Below, piece after piece: positions 1 through 5,061 of a DNA stretch of 5,573 nt. The DNA is taken from the NCBI GenBank assembly GCA_947631525.1, contig CANRLQ010000064.1:1-5573 (forward strand), read 5' to 3'. The DNA is from an uncultured Bacilli bacterium (lineage in GTDB: Bacteria; Bacillota_I; Bacilli_A; RF39; UBA660). How positions within the stretch are numbered: position 1 is the first letter of the stretch; every line of letters starts with the position of its first letter. The position numbers were made by a program, and so were the translations under genes. Under the pieces are notes generated by a model. That model was not told where the DNA came from. It did not search any database and worked only from the letters and a program-made list of their open reading frames with translations.

Positions 1-70
<70 letters not shown>

Positions 71-130
71 AAAATAAATTTCTTTGTTCAAATTAAATTT
101 CCTGACTTATTGAATTGACATTTTTGCTCA

Positions 131-144
131 GTTTTCAAAGATCA
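131..144 (-). promoter_or_regulatory. rRNA leader boxA antitermination element
   Basis: The minus strand reads TGATCTTTGAAAAC, followed by TGAGCAAAAA. This matches the boxA element and its flank in Bacillus rRNA leaders (CTTTGAAAAC core). In this family boxA in the nascent RNA recruits NusB/NusE and other Nus factors so that the untranslated rRNA operon escapes Rho and pausing. It lies about 60 nt upstream of the 16S start and downstream of both promoters, as expected. Identification rests on motif and position. Confidence 0.8.
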
Positions 145-155
145 TTCTATATAAT

Positions 156-183
156 AATGTTTTCTTTTGCAAGAAACAACATT
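156..183 (-). promoter_or_regulatory. boxB-like stem-loop at the start of the rRNA leader
   Basis: On the minus strand TTTCTT and AAGAAA (171-176 and 161-166) pair around the tetraloop GCAA, which fits the GNRA class. After a two-base asymmetric bulge, AATGTT (178-183) pairs with AACATT (156-161); the outer and inner helices compete for one base at 161. The hairpin lies just upstream of boxA, the order boxB-boxA seen in rRNA leaders and in lambda nut sites. Transcripts from the distal promoter would contain all of it. Transcripts from the proximal promoter would start inside its 5' arm. The function is inferred from structure and position. Confidence 0.5.
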
Positions 184-212
184 AATATATCAAATACTTT
201 TCTTTAAGTCAA
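184..212 (-). promoter_or_regulatory. rRNA promoter P2 (16S-proximal)
   Basis: On the minus strand the -35 is TTGACT (207-212) and the -10 is TATATT (184-189), with exactly 17 bp between them. Upstream (213-240) is a run of alternating A4 and T4 tracts typical of an UP element bound by the RNA polymerase alpha subunit. The start would fall near position 177, where the rRNA strand has G. In Bacillus, rRNA transcripts that start with G are controlled by GTP level and so by (p)ppGpp; whether that holds here is inference. Confidence 0.88.
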
Positions 213-298
213 TAGTTTTTTTAAAATTTTAAAATTTTATAGTTTTGTTTACAACATTTTACAATTAAAAAATACTTCTTTCCTTGAAAAGCAACACT

Positions 299-327
299 AA
301 TATATCAAATACTTTTCTTTAAGTCAA
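299..327 (-). promoter_or_regulatory. rRNA promoter P1 (16S-distal)
   Basis: This is a second copy of the same promoter: -35 TTGACT (322-327), 17-bp spacer, -10 TATATT (299-304) on the minus strand. Spacer and both hexamers are identical to P2, 115 bp away. Long A tracts on the minus strand (331-370) lie upstream and look like an UP element. The predicted start near 292 is again a G. Tandem promoters are usual for strongly expressed rRNA operons in Bacillus; here they are unusually alike. Confidence 0.88.
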
Positions 328-337
328 TAGTTTTTTT

Positions 338-447
338 TATTTTTTTTAAAATTTTATTTTTTTTACTATTTTTTTACTTAAACTGTACACTAAACAGTTA
401 TTTCTAACTATCTACATATATTATATTATTGTTATAATTAATTATTC
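338..447. other. Non-coding gap between ntdP and the rRNA promoters
   Basis: No ORF or RNA gene is visible here; with 71-337 it completes a 377-bp non-coding stretch. The part next to P1 is A/T tract. A 6-bp inverted repeat, AACTGT (381-386) and ACAGTT (394-399) with a 7-nt loop, stands out from the AT background, but it lacks a T-run on either strand. A 12-bp palindrome of only A and T lies at 434-445, just after the ntdP stop. Neither is a convincing intrinsic terminator, so ntdP transcripts may run into the rRNA promoter region. Confidence 0.5.
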
Positions 448-1008
448 TTAATTTTTATCTTCTTTATCTAATTGATAATATTTTTTTATTTCTTCATACA
501 TTTCATGATAATGATAATTTGATTCTTCATTAAAGATAATTGATCCATTTTTATACAAGTTTATTAATTCATCTAAACCATTTTTAATAGCCTTGTCTAA
601 ATCATCTGAATATCCCATTATTTTTTTATGATACTTGTATTCTAATTTATCTAATATTTTATATTCACCAGTTGGGAAAATTCTTAAATCTAAATCATAA
701 TCTATATATTTTATTGTTTCTTCCTCTATTATATAAGGAGTTGCTATATTACAATAATAATATATTCCATCTTTTTTTAATTGTGCTATAACATTGAACC
801 ATTTGTTTCTAAAAAAATACATTATTGCTGGTTCTTTTGTTCTCCAAGTTATACCTTCAGATCTTGTTACTAATGTTTTTTTATTACCAAATACAATATA
901 ATCTTTCTTTATATCAATTACTACAGCTTCTTCCCAACAACGATGAACTTTTCCATCATGTTTATAACATTGTATTTGAAATTTATCTCCTATACAAATA
1001 TTTTTCAT
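448..1008 (-). CDS. ntdP: Nucleoside tri-/diphosphate phosphatase, DUF402 family (NtdP/YgaC-like)
   Basis: This 186-residue cytoplasmic protein matches the DUF402/UPF0374 family (B. subtilis YgaC, S. aureus Ntdp), metal-dependent enzymes that remove phosphate from nucleoside tri- and diphosphates. I recognise the family signatures in order: GD followed by KHDG and HR-WEE (residues 7-27), KTLVT (44-48), the REPA-like KEPAI block (58-62), WFNV (70-73), YYYCNIATP (83-91) and the acidic IDYDLDLRIFPTGEY segment (102-116). Asp103, Asp105 and Asp107, with Asp120 and Glu123, are the likely metal ligands. Length is close to the usual ~175-180, with a short charged tail. The start is supported by AGAGG at 1015-1019, six bases upstream. 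It is a single-gene unit: a terminator lies upstream and the rRNA control region downstream. The specificity is known for the family, not shown here. Confidence 0.9.
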   Translation of the reverse strand: MKNICIGDKFQIQCYKHDGKVHRCWEEAVVIDIKKDYIVFGNKKTLVTRSEGITWRTKEPAIMYFFRNKWFNVIAQLKKDGIYYYCNIATPYIIEEETIKYIDYDLDLRIFPTGEYKILDKLEYKYHKKIMGYSDDLDKAIKNGLDELINLYKNGSIIFNEESNYHYHEMYEEIKKYYQLDKEDKN

Positions 1009-1030
1009 ATATTACCTCTTTCATATAAAC

Positions 1031-1059
1031 ATTATATACTTTTTAAGTGTAAATTAAAA
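1031..1059 (-). promoter_or_regulatory. Predicted promoter of ntdP
   Basis: A perfect -10, TATAAT, lies at 1031-1036 on the minus strand. At 17 bp spacing the -35 is only TTTTAA (1054-1059), which is weak. A start near 1024 would give a leader of about 16 nt ahead of the start codon. The site sits between the terminator of the upstream gene and the ntdP ribosome-binding site, so it is the only plausible dedicated promoter. Confidence 0.55.
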
Positions 1060-1066
1060 GTACTAA

Positions 1067-1097
1067 AAAATAAAACTGTTTTTAACAGTCTTATTTT
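1067..1097 (-). terminator. Intrinsic terminator of the S41 protease gene
   Basis: Arms 1067-1080 and 1084-1097 form a 14-bp stem with a TTT/AAA loop; one pair is a G-U wobble in the minus-strand RNA. On the minus strand the stem is followed by a U-rich run (TTTTATTTTTTAG). The protease stop codon (1091-1093) lies inside the stem. Confidence 0.85.
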
Positions 1098-2317
1098 GAT
1101 AATATTTCTAAAGCTTTATTAAGTTGATTATCGTTTTCTTTAGTTGGTTCTTTTTTATATTTTTCACTTAGCGATACTTCATAATCTGGTTTAACTCCTA
1201 CATCATTTATCCAATTACCTTTAGGTGTTAACCATTTTTTTGTTGTTATTTTATACTGTGCACCACTTGATAAATCCATAAGTTCTTGAACAGTACCTTT
1301 TCCATAACTATATTCTCCAACTATTTTAGCACCATACTCCTCTTTTAAGGTTGCACTCAACATTTCTGATGCAGATGCTGAATTTTTATTTTGAATCACT
1401 ACAATTGGATATTTTTTAGTTTCTTTACCTACAGAATAAAATTTTTCTTTTTTAGTTTTTGTTTCAGTTTGATAAATAACATGTTTTGAATCTAAGAATA
1501 GAGACATTATTTTTACTGCTGTAGTTAAATGACCTCCTGTATTATCACGAACATCAATAATTAAACTATCAATATCTTCTTTTTCTAATTTTTCTAATTC
1601 TTCTTTAAATTGTTGATATGCTACTGTAGAAAATATTTCTATATAAATGTAACCAATTTTTTTATCATTCTTTTTATATATTTCAGAATTAATTGACTTT
1701 ATTGTAACATTTCCTTTATTAACTTCTATTATTTTTTCTTTTTTATCCCTAACTATTTTAATTTTAAATTTATCTTTTGTCTCATTTTTTATATAATCAG
1801 CTATATCACTTGCTTGTTTCCCACTAAATGATTTGTCATCTATTTCTTTTATAATGTCGCCTTCTTTTAAACCTGCCTTCTTGGCTGGTGTTCCATCAAA
1901 AACTCTATAAATTAATGTATCACCATTTTCTATAGTTACAACTTCTACACCAATACCATTATATTTACCATTTAATTGAATATTAAATGTATTTGATTCA
2001 TCTTCTTCGATTAAATATGAATATCCATCGTCTAATGAAGATAACATTCCACTAAAAGCATTATCTAGAAGTTTTTTTGTATCTATCTTTTCATAATAAT
2101 TATCAATAACATAATTATAGTTTTCAATAAATTCTTGTAAATTTTTATCTTTAACTCCATATGATTTTTTTTGATTGTTTTTACTTATTATAAAACCCAT
2201 CAATAAACTTACTATACAAGTTACTATTACTAAAAATATGACTTCACTTGTTGTAAAACTATTTTTATTTTTTGTTTTTTCTTTTACATTTATACCTTTT
2301 TTTATTCTTTTAACCAT
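1091..2317 (-). CDS. ctpA: C-terminal processing serine protease, S41 family (CtpA/CtpB type), membrane-anchored
   Basis: This 408-residue protein has the full tail-specific protease layout. A basic N-terminus (1-24) and one membrane segment (about 25-45) anchor it, with the enzyme outside the cell. A helical region follows, then LDDGYSYL (95-102), a PDZ domain (about 112-195; GIGVEV at 121-126 and the carboxylate-binding GTPAKKAGLKEGDII at 142-156) and the S41 core. Catalytic residues align with B. subtilis CtpB: Ser315 in NSASASE, Lys340 in YGKGTVQ and Gln344, at the family spacings of 25 and 29. LTPKG (363-367) and INDVGVKPD (370-378) close the domain. Such proteases clip proteins at exposed C-termini during envelope processing or signalling; the substrate here is unknown. 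AGGTGAT (2321-2327) supports the start. CtpB-type paralogues act in sporulation signalling, so the choice of CtpA over CtpB is not secure. Confidence 0.93.
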   Translation of the reverse strand: MVKRIKKGINVKEKTKNKNSFTTSEVIFLVIVTCIVSLLMGFIISKNNQKKSYGVKDKNLQEFIENYNYVIDNYYEKIDTKKLLDNAFSGMLSSLDDGYSYLIEEDESNTFNIQLNGKYNGIGVEVVTIENGDTLIYRVFDGTPAKKAGLKEGDIIKEIDDKSFSGKQASDIADYIKNETKDKFKIKIVRDKKEKIIEVNKGNVTIKSINSEIYKKNDKKIGYIYIEIFSTVAYQQFKEELEKLEKEDIDSLIIDVRDNTGGHLTTAVKIMSLFLDSKHVIYQTETKTKKEKFYSVGKETKKYPIVVIQNKNSASASEMLSATLKEEYGAKIVGEYSYGKGTVQELMDLSSGAQYKITTKKWLTPKGNWINDVGVKPDYEVSLSEKYKKEPTKENDNQLNKALEILSK

Positions 2318-2332
2318 GTTATCACCTATTTC

Positions 2333-2361
2333 ATATTAACACATTATTAATTTAATATCAA
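2333..2361 (-). promoter_or_regulatory. Predicted promoter of the S41 protease gene
   Basis: On the minus strand TTGATA (2356-2361) and TAATAT (2333-2338) are separated by exactly 17 bp. Each hexamer is close to the sigma-A consensus. The predicted start near 2326 falls on the ribosome-binding site itself (2321-2327), leaving a leader of about 9 nt, which is unusually short. Confidence 0.55.
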
Positions 2362-2362
2362 T

Positions 2363-2399
2363 TAAAAAAAATGAAATTTTATTCTAACTATTTCATTTT
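2363..2399 (-). terminator. Intrinsic terminator of the C26 hydrolase gene
   Basis: Perfect 10-bp arms AAAATGAAAT (2368-2377 on plus) and ATTTCATTTT (2390-2399) enclose a 12-nt loop. On the minus strand the stem runs straight into a run of eight T (2364-2371), four of them from the stem. The gene's TAG stop (2388-2390) straddles the loop and the first base pair. The stem has a single G-C pair, so it depends on length and the U tract. Confidence 0.75.
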
Positions 2400-3095
2400 C
2401 TTTATTTTACTATAATTATTTGCTTCATCTATAAATCTTGTAAATATTTTTTCAGTATTCTTATCATCAAGTAATTCTGGATGCCATTGTAATCCTAATT
2501 GAAATTTTTTATTTGGATTTTCTATAGCTTCAATAATATTATCAAAAGAATAAGCACTTACTATATGTATACCTGAATTACTTATATGAAAATTATGTTT
2601 ACTATTTACCATTATTTGTTCTTCTTTTAATATATTATATAAAAGAGTATTCTTTTTTATTCTTATTTCATGAGCATATTTTTCTTTAGTATGGTGTTTA
2701 ACATTTGTATCAGCATTTCTTTCATTGATAATATTTTCTTTTTTATAACCAGCCATCATTTGCATACCTGCACATATTCCTATATATGGAACATCTTTTT
2801 CAAAAGCATAATCATATATATATCTTTCATATCCATATATTTTTAAGGCACCTGGTTTTATTATTGCATCACACATTTTTAATATTTGGGATAAATCATC
2901 TTTTTCACTAGTTGTTAAATTTTTTATTTCTCTTAAACTTTTATTTTGGAAATCTTCTATTTGTGTTGGAAATATACCAATTGGAAGTCCTCCATATTTT
3001 GCTATTTTTTCTACAATAGGATTTATAACTTCATAAATTAAATCCTCATCTTTATCCATATAAGGCCATTCAACTATCCCAATCAATGGTTTCAT
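2388..3095 (-). CDS. Class-I glutamine amidotransferase-like hydrolase, peptidase C26 family
   Basis: This 235-residue cytoplasmic protein has the fold of gamma-glutamyl hydrolases of the PuuD type, which cleave gamma-glutamyl amides such as gamma-glutamyl-GABA. The opening is PLIGIVEWP (3-11), followed by the conserved 'place and second residue' region KYGGLPIGIFP (33-43). The nucleophile elbow is GICAGMQMM (106-114) with Cys108. NSKHNFH (164-170) matches the NS-H-H motif. LQWHPE (202-207) supplies His205 and Glu207 of the triad. Length is normal. Two family positions are altered: the usual R after the nucleophile (GICRG) is Ala109, and the PGG-D--P--Y loop is reduced to PGALKIYGYE (81-90), so substrate choice may differ. 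GGAG (3104-3107), eight bases before ATG, fixes the start. It has its own strong promoter and terminator. No polyamine gene is nearby to support a putrescine role. Confidence 0.85.
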   Translation of the reverse strand: MKPLIGIVEWPYMDKDEDLIYEVINPIVEKIAKYGGLPIGIFPTQIEDFQNKSLREIKNLTTSEKDDLSQILKMCDAIIKPGALKIYGYERYIYDYAFEKDVPYIGICAGMQMMAGYKKENIINERNADTNVKHHTKEKYAHEIRIKKNTLLYNILKEEQIMVNSKHNFHISNSGIHIVSAYSFDNIIEAIENPNKKFQLGLQWHPELLDDKNTEKIFTRFIDEANNYSKIKKMK

Positions 3096-3125
3096 AAAAT
3101 CATCTCCGTAACTAAATTACGTGAT

Positions 3126-3154
3126 ATTTTAGTACAAAAATATTACTATGTCAA
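3126..3154 (-). promoter_or_regulatory. Strong predicted promoter of the C26 hydrolase gene
   Basis: On the minus strand a consensus -35, TTGACA (3149-3154), and a -10, TAAAAT (3126-3131), are separated by 17 bp. The start would be near 3119, giving a leader of about 24 nt with a normal ribosome-binding site. An inverted repeat, ACTAAA (3111-3116) and TTTAGT (3128-3133), overlaps the -10 and start and could be an operator. Confidence 0.8.
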
Positions 3155-3165
3155 TAAAAATATAG

Positions 3166-3678
3166 TTATTCTACATTTTCAGCTAACTCTTTTAATTCAT
3201 TATATATATCATCTTTTGTATCATAATGCTTTTTTATTTTATGATTTTCTATTTCTAACAATAATGTTCCTTTTACTTTGAAATTATTTTCATCATAAGA
3301 ATTTTCTTCACTTAAATATCTTTTATTAAGAGCGTTGGTTAAATCAACAGTATATATTTTGTCTTTACCACCTCTTATAGTAGTTATGTAACTATCAAAA
3401 ATTTCTTGATAAGGATCATTTTTTTCTTGTAACAATACATAATATTTACCATCTTTATTAAACATTGTTCCTATTATTATTTCATCATATTGAATTTCTG
3501 TTGCCTCTAAATCATTTTTAAATATATTATCTAAATTATCTTTAGTTAATAAACTAGTTATTAAATAAAATAGTAAGAAAACAACTGTTATTATTCCTAT
3601 AATTGTTATTAATTTTTTATATTCTGTGCTTTCTGCTGTTTGATTGTTTTTAATTATATTTCTATCTTTCTTTGCCAT
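3166..3678 (-). CDS. Small membrane-anchored protein, possible degenerate thioredoxin-like domain
   Basis: I do not recognise a named family. From the ATG at 3678 the protein has 170 residues: a basic, Asn-rich start (1-21), one membrane segment (about 22-44, ITIIGIITVVFLLFYLI) and a charged extracytoplasmic domain (45-170). GKYYVLLQEKNDPY (77-90) resembles the beta strand and active-site entry of membrane-bound thioredoxin-like proteins, with Asn-Asp-Pro-Tyr where Cys-Pro-Tyr-Cys would be. VKGTLLLEIENHKIKKHYD (135-153) resembles the closing strands, but the cis-proline is absent. The domain has no cysteine, so redox activity is unlikely. GGGTGAT (3682-3688) supports the start at 3678. An upstream in-frame ATG at 3726 has no ribosome-binding site and would lie in the upstream terminator. 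No terminator is visible after its TAA, so some transcripts may continue into the C26 gene 70 bp on. The thioredoxin comparison is tentative. Confidence 0.75.
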   Translation of the reverse strand: MAKKDRNIIKNNQTAESTEYKKLITIIGIITVVFLLFYLITSLLTKDNLDNIFKNDLEATEIQYDEIIIGTMFNKDGKYYVLLQEKNDPYQEIFDSYITTIRGGKDKIYTVDLTNALNKRYLSEENSYDENNFKVKGTLLLEIENHKIKKHYDTKDDIYNELKELAENVE

Positions 3679-3694
3679 CTTATCACCCAAAAAC

Positions 3695-3703
3695 ATTATA
3701 TCA
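3695..3703 (-). promoter_or_regulatory. Extended -10 promoter of the small membrane protein gene
   Basis: The minus strand reads TGATATAAT, a consensus extended -10 (TGn plus TATAAT at 3695-3700). No good -35 exists at the right distance because that region is the arm of the upstream terminator. The start near 3688 would coincide with the ribosome-binding site (3682-3688), giving a leader of about 10 nt. Confidence 0.65.
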
Positions 3704-3712
3704 TATATATTT

Positions 3713-3742
3713 AAAAATAGATACAAATTTGTATCTATTTTT
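3713..3742 (-). terminator. Intrinsic terminator of the lipoprotein gene (30-bp perfect palindrome)
   Basis: Positions 3713-3727 and 3728-3742 are exact reverse complements, giving a 30-bp uninterrupted palindrome. It folds with a small loop formed by opening the central AAATTT. On the minus strand it ends in TTTTTAAATATATA. The lipoprotein stop (TAG, 3735-3737) is inside the first arm. Plus-strand RNA would also form it, ending TTTTTC. Confidence 0.8.
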
Positions 3743-4724
3743 CAATTGGAATTGTACTAACTGACTTTACAACATCTAATAATTCATCTTCACTTAATGT
3801 CTCAGATGTAGCATAATATTCTATACCATTGCTTATCCATGTTATTGAATTATCATCGATAGAACCAATTGTATCAACTAATAATGTAGGTTCTCCATTC
3901 ATATTAATTGTTTCAAATTGTTTATCAACAGTAACTGTTTGTTCTATAAGGGTAAATGGATTATCTCCTAAGAATGTTAATATTACTCTTTCTCCTTCGT
4001 CAAGTGATACTTTATCTTCACTTGCTAAATAAGTGTTTTCTGGCATATACATAGGATATGTAATATCTTCTATTTCCTTTATTGTACTTTCAGCTTCTTT
4101 ACTACTCATATTCATATCTAATTTAAAGTAATCATCATCAAATTTAGCTTTTAAATCTATTTCATTAAAATTCATTTTTATTTTTACATTTCCATCTTTA
4201 TCAATGACTTCTACTTTTTCTACCATTGAATTTTTATCAAAATATATTTTTTGTTTTACTAAATTTTTATTATTTGAATAATTTACAGTTGTTGTAACAA
4301 CATATCCATCTTTTTTCTTTTTTAATTTTTTATTAGAATCATTTTCAATATCACTTACAAGAGTTTGAAGTAAATAACTTTGTGAATTGTTGTATGGCCA
4401 TTCACTTTGAAATTTAAAACTTTTATTTAAAGATGGTGTTAAGACATATACTCCATCATCATTTTTTAAAATGATTTGTTCATGATCATTAGTTTTATTT
4501 TTTAAACTAACTCTAAAATAATCATCATCTTTATATGAAACATCTACATCGTATAAATAACTATCTTCATTATTTATTATTTCCATTTCTCCTGTTAAGT
4601 AATAACCTTTTGCTTTATCAACTTTTTTCTTAAAATTTTTAGCTACATCTTTGCTTCCATTAAAACATCCTGTTGTTATTAAGAAACATATCATAACAAT
4701 TAAAATTAATAATTTTTTTTTCAT
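3735..4724 (-). CDS. Secreted lipoprotein, LolA-like fold with C-terminal DUF4367-like domain (YdcC/GerS-like)
   Basis: This 329-residue protein begins with a type-II signal peptide: KKK (2-4), hydrophobic core (5-16) and a lipobox-like TTGC with Cys20 as the lipidated residue. It should therefore be held on the outer face of the membrane. Residues 21-205 have the strand-rich LolA-like pattern of Gram-positive lipoproteins such as B. subtilis YdcC and C. difficile GerS: an Asp/Lys helix (about 25-38), YYLTGEMEI (41-49), DDYFRVSLK (67-75), GVYVLTPSLNKSFKFQSEWP (91-110) and YFDKNSMVEKVEVIDKDGN (161-179). Residues 222-325 resemble DUF4367: YMPENTYL (226-233), then ITWISNGIEYYATSETLSEDELLDVVKSV (294-322). 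GGGGTGA (4729-4735) fixes the start. Relatives sense or modify the envelope, some in spore germination; no spore gene is nearby, so the role is open. It is divergent from the DUF378 gene and ends in its own terminator. Confidence 0.82.
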   Translation of the reverse strand: MKKKLLILIVMICFLITTGCFNGSKDVAKNFKKKVDKAKGYYLTGEMEIINNEDSYLYDVDVSYKDDDYFRVSLKNKTNDHEQIILKNDDGVYVLTPSLNKSFKFQSEWPYNNSQSYLLQTLVSDIENDSNKKLKKKKDGYVVTTTVNYSNNKNLVKQKIYFDKNSMVEKVEVIDKDGNVKIKMNFNEIDLKAKFDDDYFKLDMNMSSKEAESTIKEIEDITYPMYMPENTYLASEDKVSLDEGERVILTFLGDNPFTLIEQTVTVDKQFETINMNGEPTLLVDTIGSIDDNSITWISNGIEYYATSETLSEDELLDVVKSVSTIPIEK

Positions 4725-4753
4725 TTTTTCACCCCATATTTTAAATTCACTTA

Positions 4754-4783
4754 ATTATATGGAGTATTTTTTTTGTTTATGAA
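4754..4783 (-). promoter_or_regulatory. Predicted promoter of the lipoprotein gene
   Basis: On the minus strand TTCATA (4778-4783) and a perfect TATAAT (4754-4759) are 18 bp apart. The start near 4747 gives a leader of about 23 nt with the GGGGTGA ribosome-binding site. It lies back to back with the start region of the DUF378 gene in a 110-bp divergent gap. Confidence 0.6.
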
Positions 4784-4805
4784 TAATTTTTAATTTTTGG
4801 TTAAT

Positions 4806-4828
4806 TATATAAATAAGTAAGAAAGGAG
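4806..4828 (+). promoter_or_regulatory. Weak -10 candidate and ribosome-binding site of the DUF378 gene
   Basis: TATATAAAT (4806-4814) is the best -10 candidate, but I find no -35 match at 16-18 bp. The ribosome-binding site AAAGGAG (4822-4828), six bases before the ATG, is excellent and decides the start. If the -10 is right, the leader is again short, about 15 nt. Confidence 0.4.
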
Positions 4829-4834
4829 AATATT

Positions 4835-5044
4835 ATGGAAACATTACAAAAAATTGCTCTTATTTTTACAATTGTAGGAGCTATTAACTGGGGATTAATT
4901 GGATTGTTTGATTTCAACTTAGTTGACTATCTTTTTGTCGAATTAATGAATTTATCAGTTATAGCAAAAATTATCTATATAATTGTTGGAATTTGTGGGC
5001 TTATTAATATTGGACTTCTTTTTAACCATATAGAATCAAAATAG
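4835..5044 (+). CDS. yuzA: DUF378 family small membrane protein (YuzA-like)
   Basis: This 69-residue protein has two membrane helices (about 5-27 and 43-64) joined by a short loop with Asp26 and Asp31. The signature IVGAINWGLIGLFDFNLVDYLF (13-34) is diagnostic of DUF378: the Gly-x-x-Asn-Trp-Gly-Leu core (residues 15-21), then the LF-F-LV segment. I-Y-I-VG-CG at 47-55 matches the second half. The family is widespread in Firmicutes (B. subtilis YuzA) and has no established function. Length matches the family. The start is fixed by AAAGGAG at ideal spacing. The gene is divergent from the lipoprotein and convergent with the small ORF downstream, with which it shares a terminator; its own TAG is inside the stem. 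Confidence 0.9.
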   Translation: METLQKIALIFTIVGAINWGLIGLFDFNLVDYLFVELMNLSVIAKIIYIIVGICGLINIGLLFNHIESK

Positions 5045-5061
5045 CATAAAGCTATTTTTTT
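5038..5061. terminator. Shared bidirectional terminator between yuzA and the convergent small ORF
   Basis: AAAATAGC (5038-5045) and GCTATTTT (5051-5058) form a perfect 8-bp stem with a 5-nt loop. On the plus strand it is followed by seven T (5055-5061). On the minus strand the T-run is only four. The plus-strand yuzA stop (5042-5044) and the minus-strand small-ORF stop (5052-5054) both lie in the stem, in mirror positions. Confidence 0.88.

Larger units (their letters stand above)
174..337. repeat. Direct repeat pair carrying the two rRNA promoters
   Basis: Positions 174-222 and 289-337 are two direct copies of a 49-bp unit at an offset of 115 bp. They differ at only two positions (176/291 and 182/297), and 183-222 and 298-337 are identical over 40 bp. 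Each copy holds -35, spacer, -10 and start region. The intervening 223-288 is unrelated AT-rich sequence. This looks like a local duplication of a promoter, or two copies kept alike by selection or gene conversion. Confidence 0.9.

Noticed and set aside
174..337. Possible CRISPR or mobile-element repeat
   Set aside because: There are only two copies, both containing rRNA promoter elements, with no leader, spacer series, transposase or target-site pattern.
434..445. 12-bp palindrome ATAATTAATTAT after the ntdP stop
   Set aside because: It has no loop, no G-C pair and no following T-run, so it does not qualify as a terminator or a credible operator.
71..447. tRNA or other structured RNA in the rRNA upstream region
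   Set aside because: No cloverleaf elements (GGTTCGAATCC-type T arm) are present; the region is explained by promoters, leader elements and AT tracts.
825..1028. Plus-strand open frame of 67 codons
   Set aside because: It is antisense to the well-supported ntdP gene, has no ribosome-binding site and reads as a low-complexity Leu/Tyr-rich translation.
3679..3726. Longer N-terminus for the small membrane protein (ATG at 3726)
   Set aside because: No ribosome-binding site; it would start inside the upstream gene's terminator and upstream of the extended -10. The ATG at 3678 has GGGTGAT at proper spacing.
3829..4032. Plus-strand open frame of 67 codons
   Set aside because: It is wholly antisense to the lipoprotein gene, lacks a ribosome-binding site and resembles no family.
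4751..4810. Direct repeat TTAATTATAT at 4751-4760 and 4801-4810 in the divergent promoter gap
   Set aside because: Ten AT-only bases recurring in such AT-rich sequence is expected by chance, and one copy is explained by the TATAAT box.
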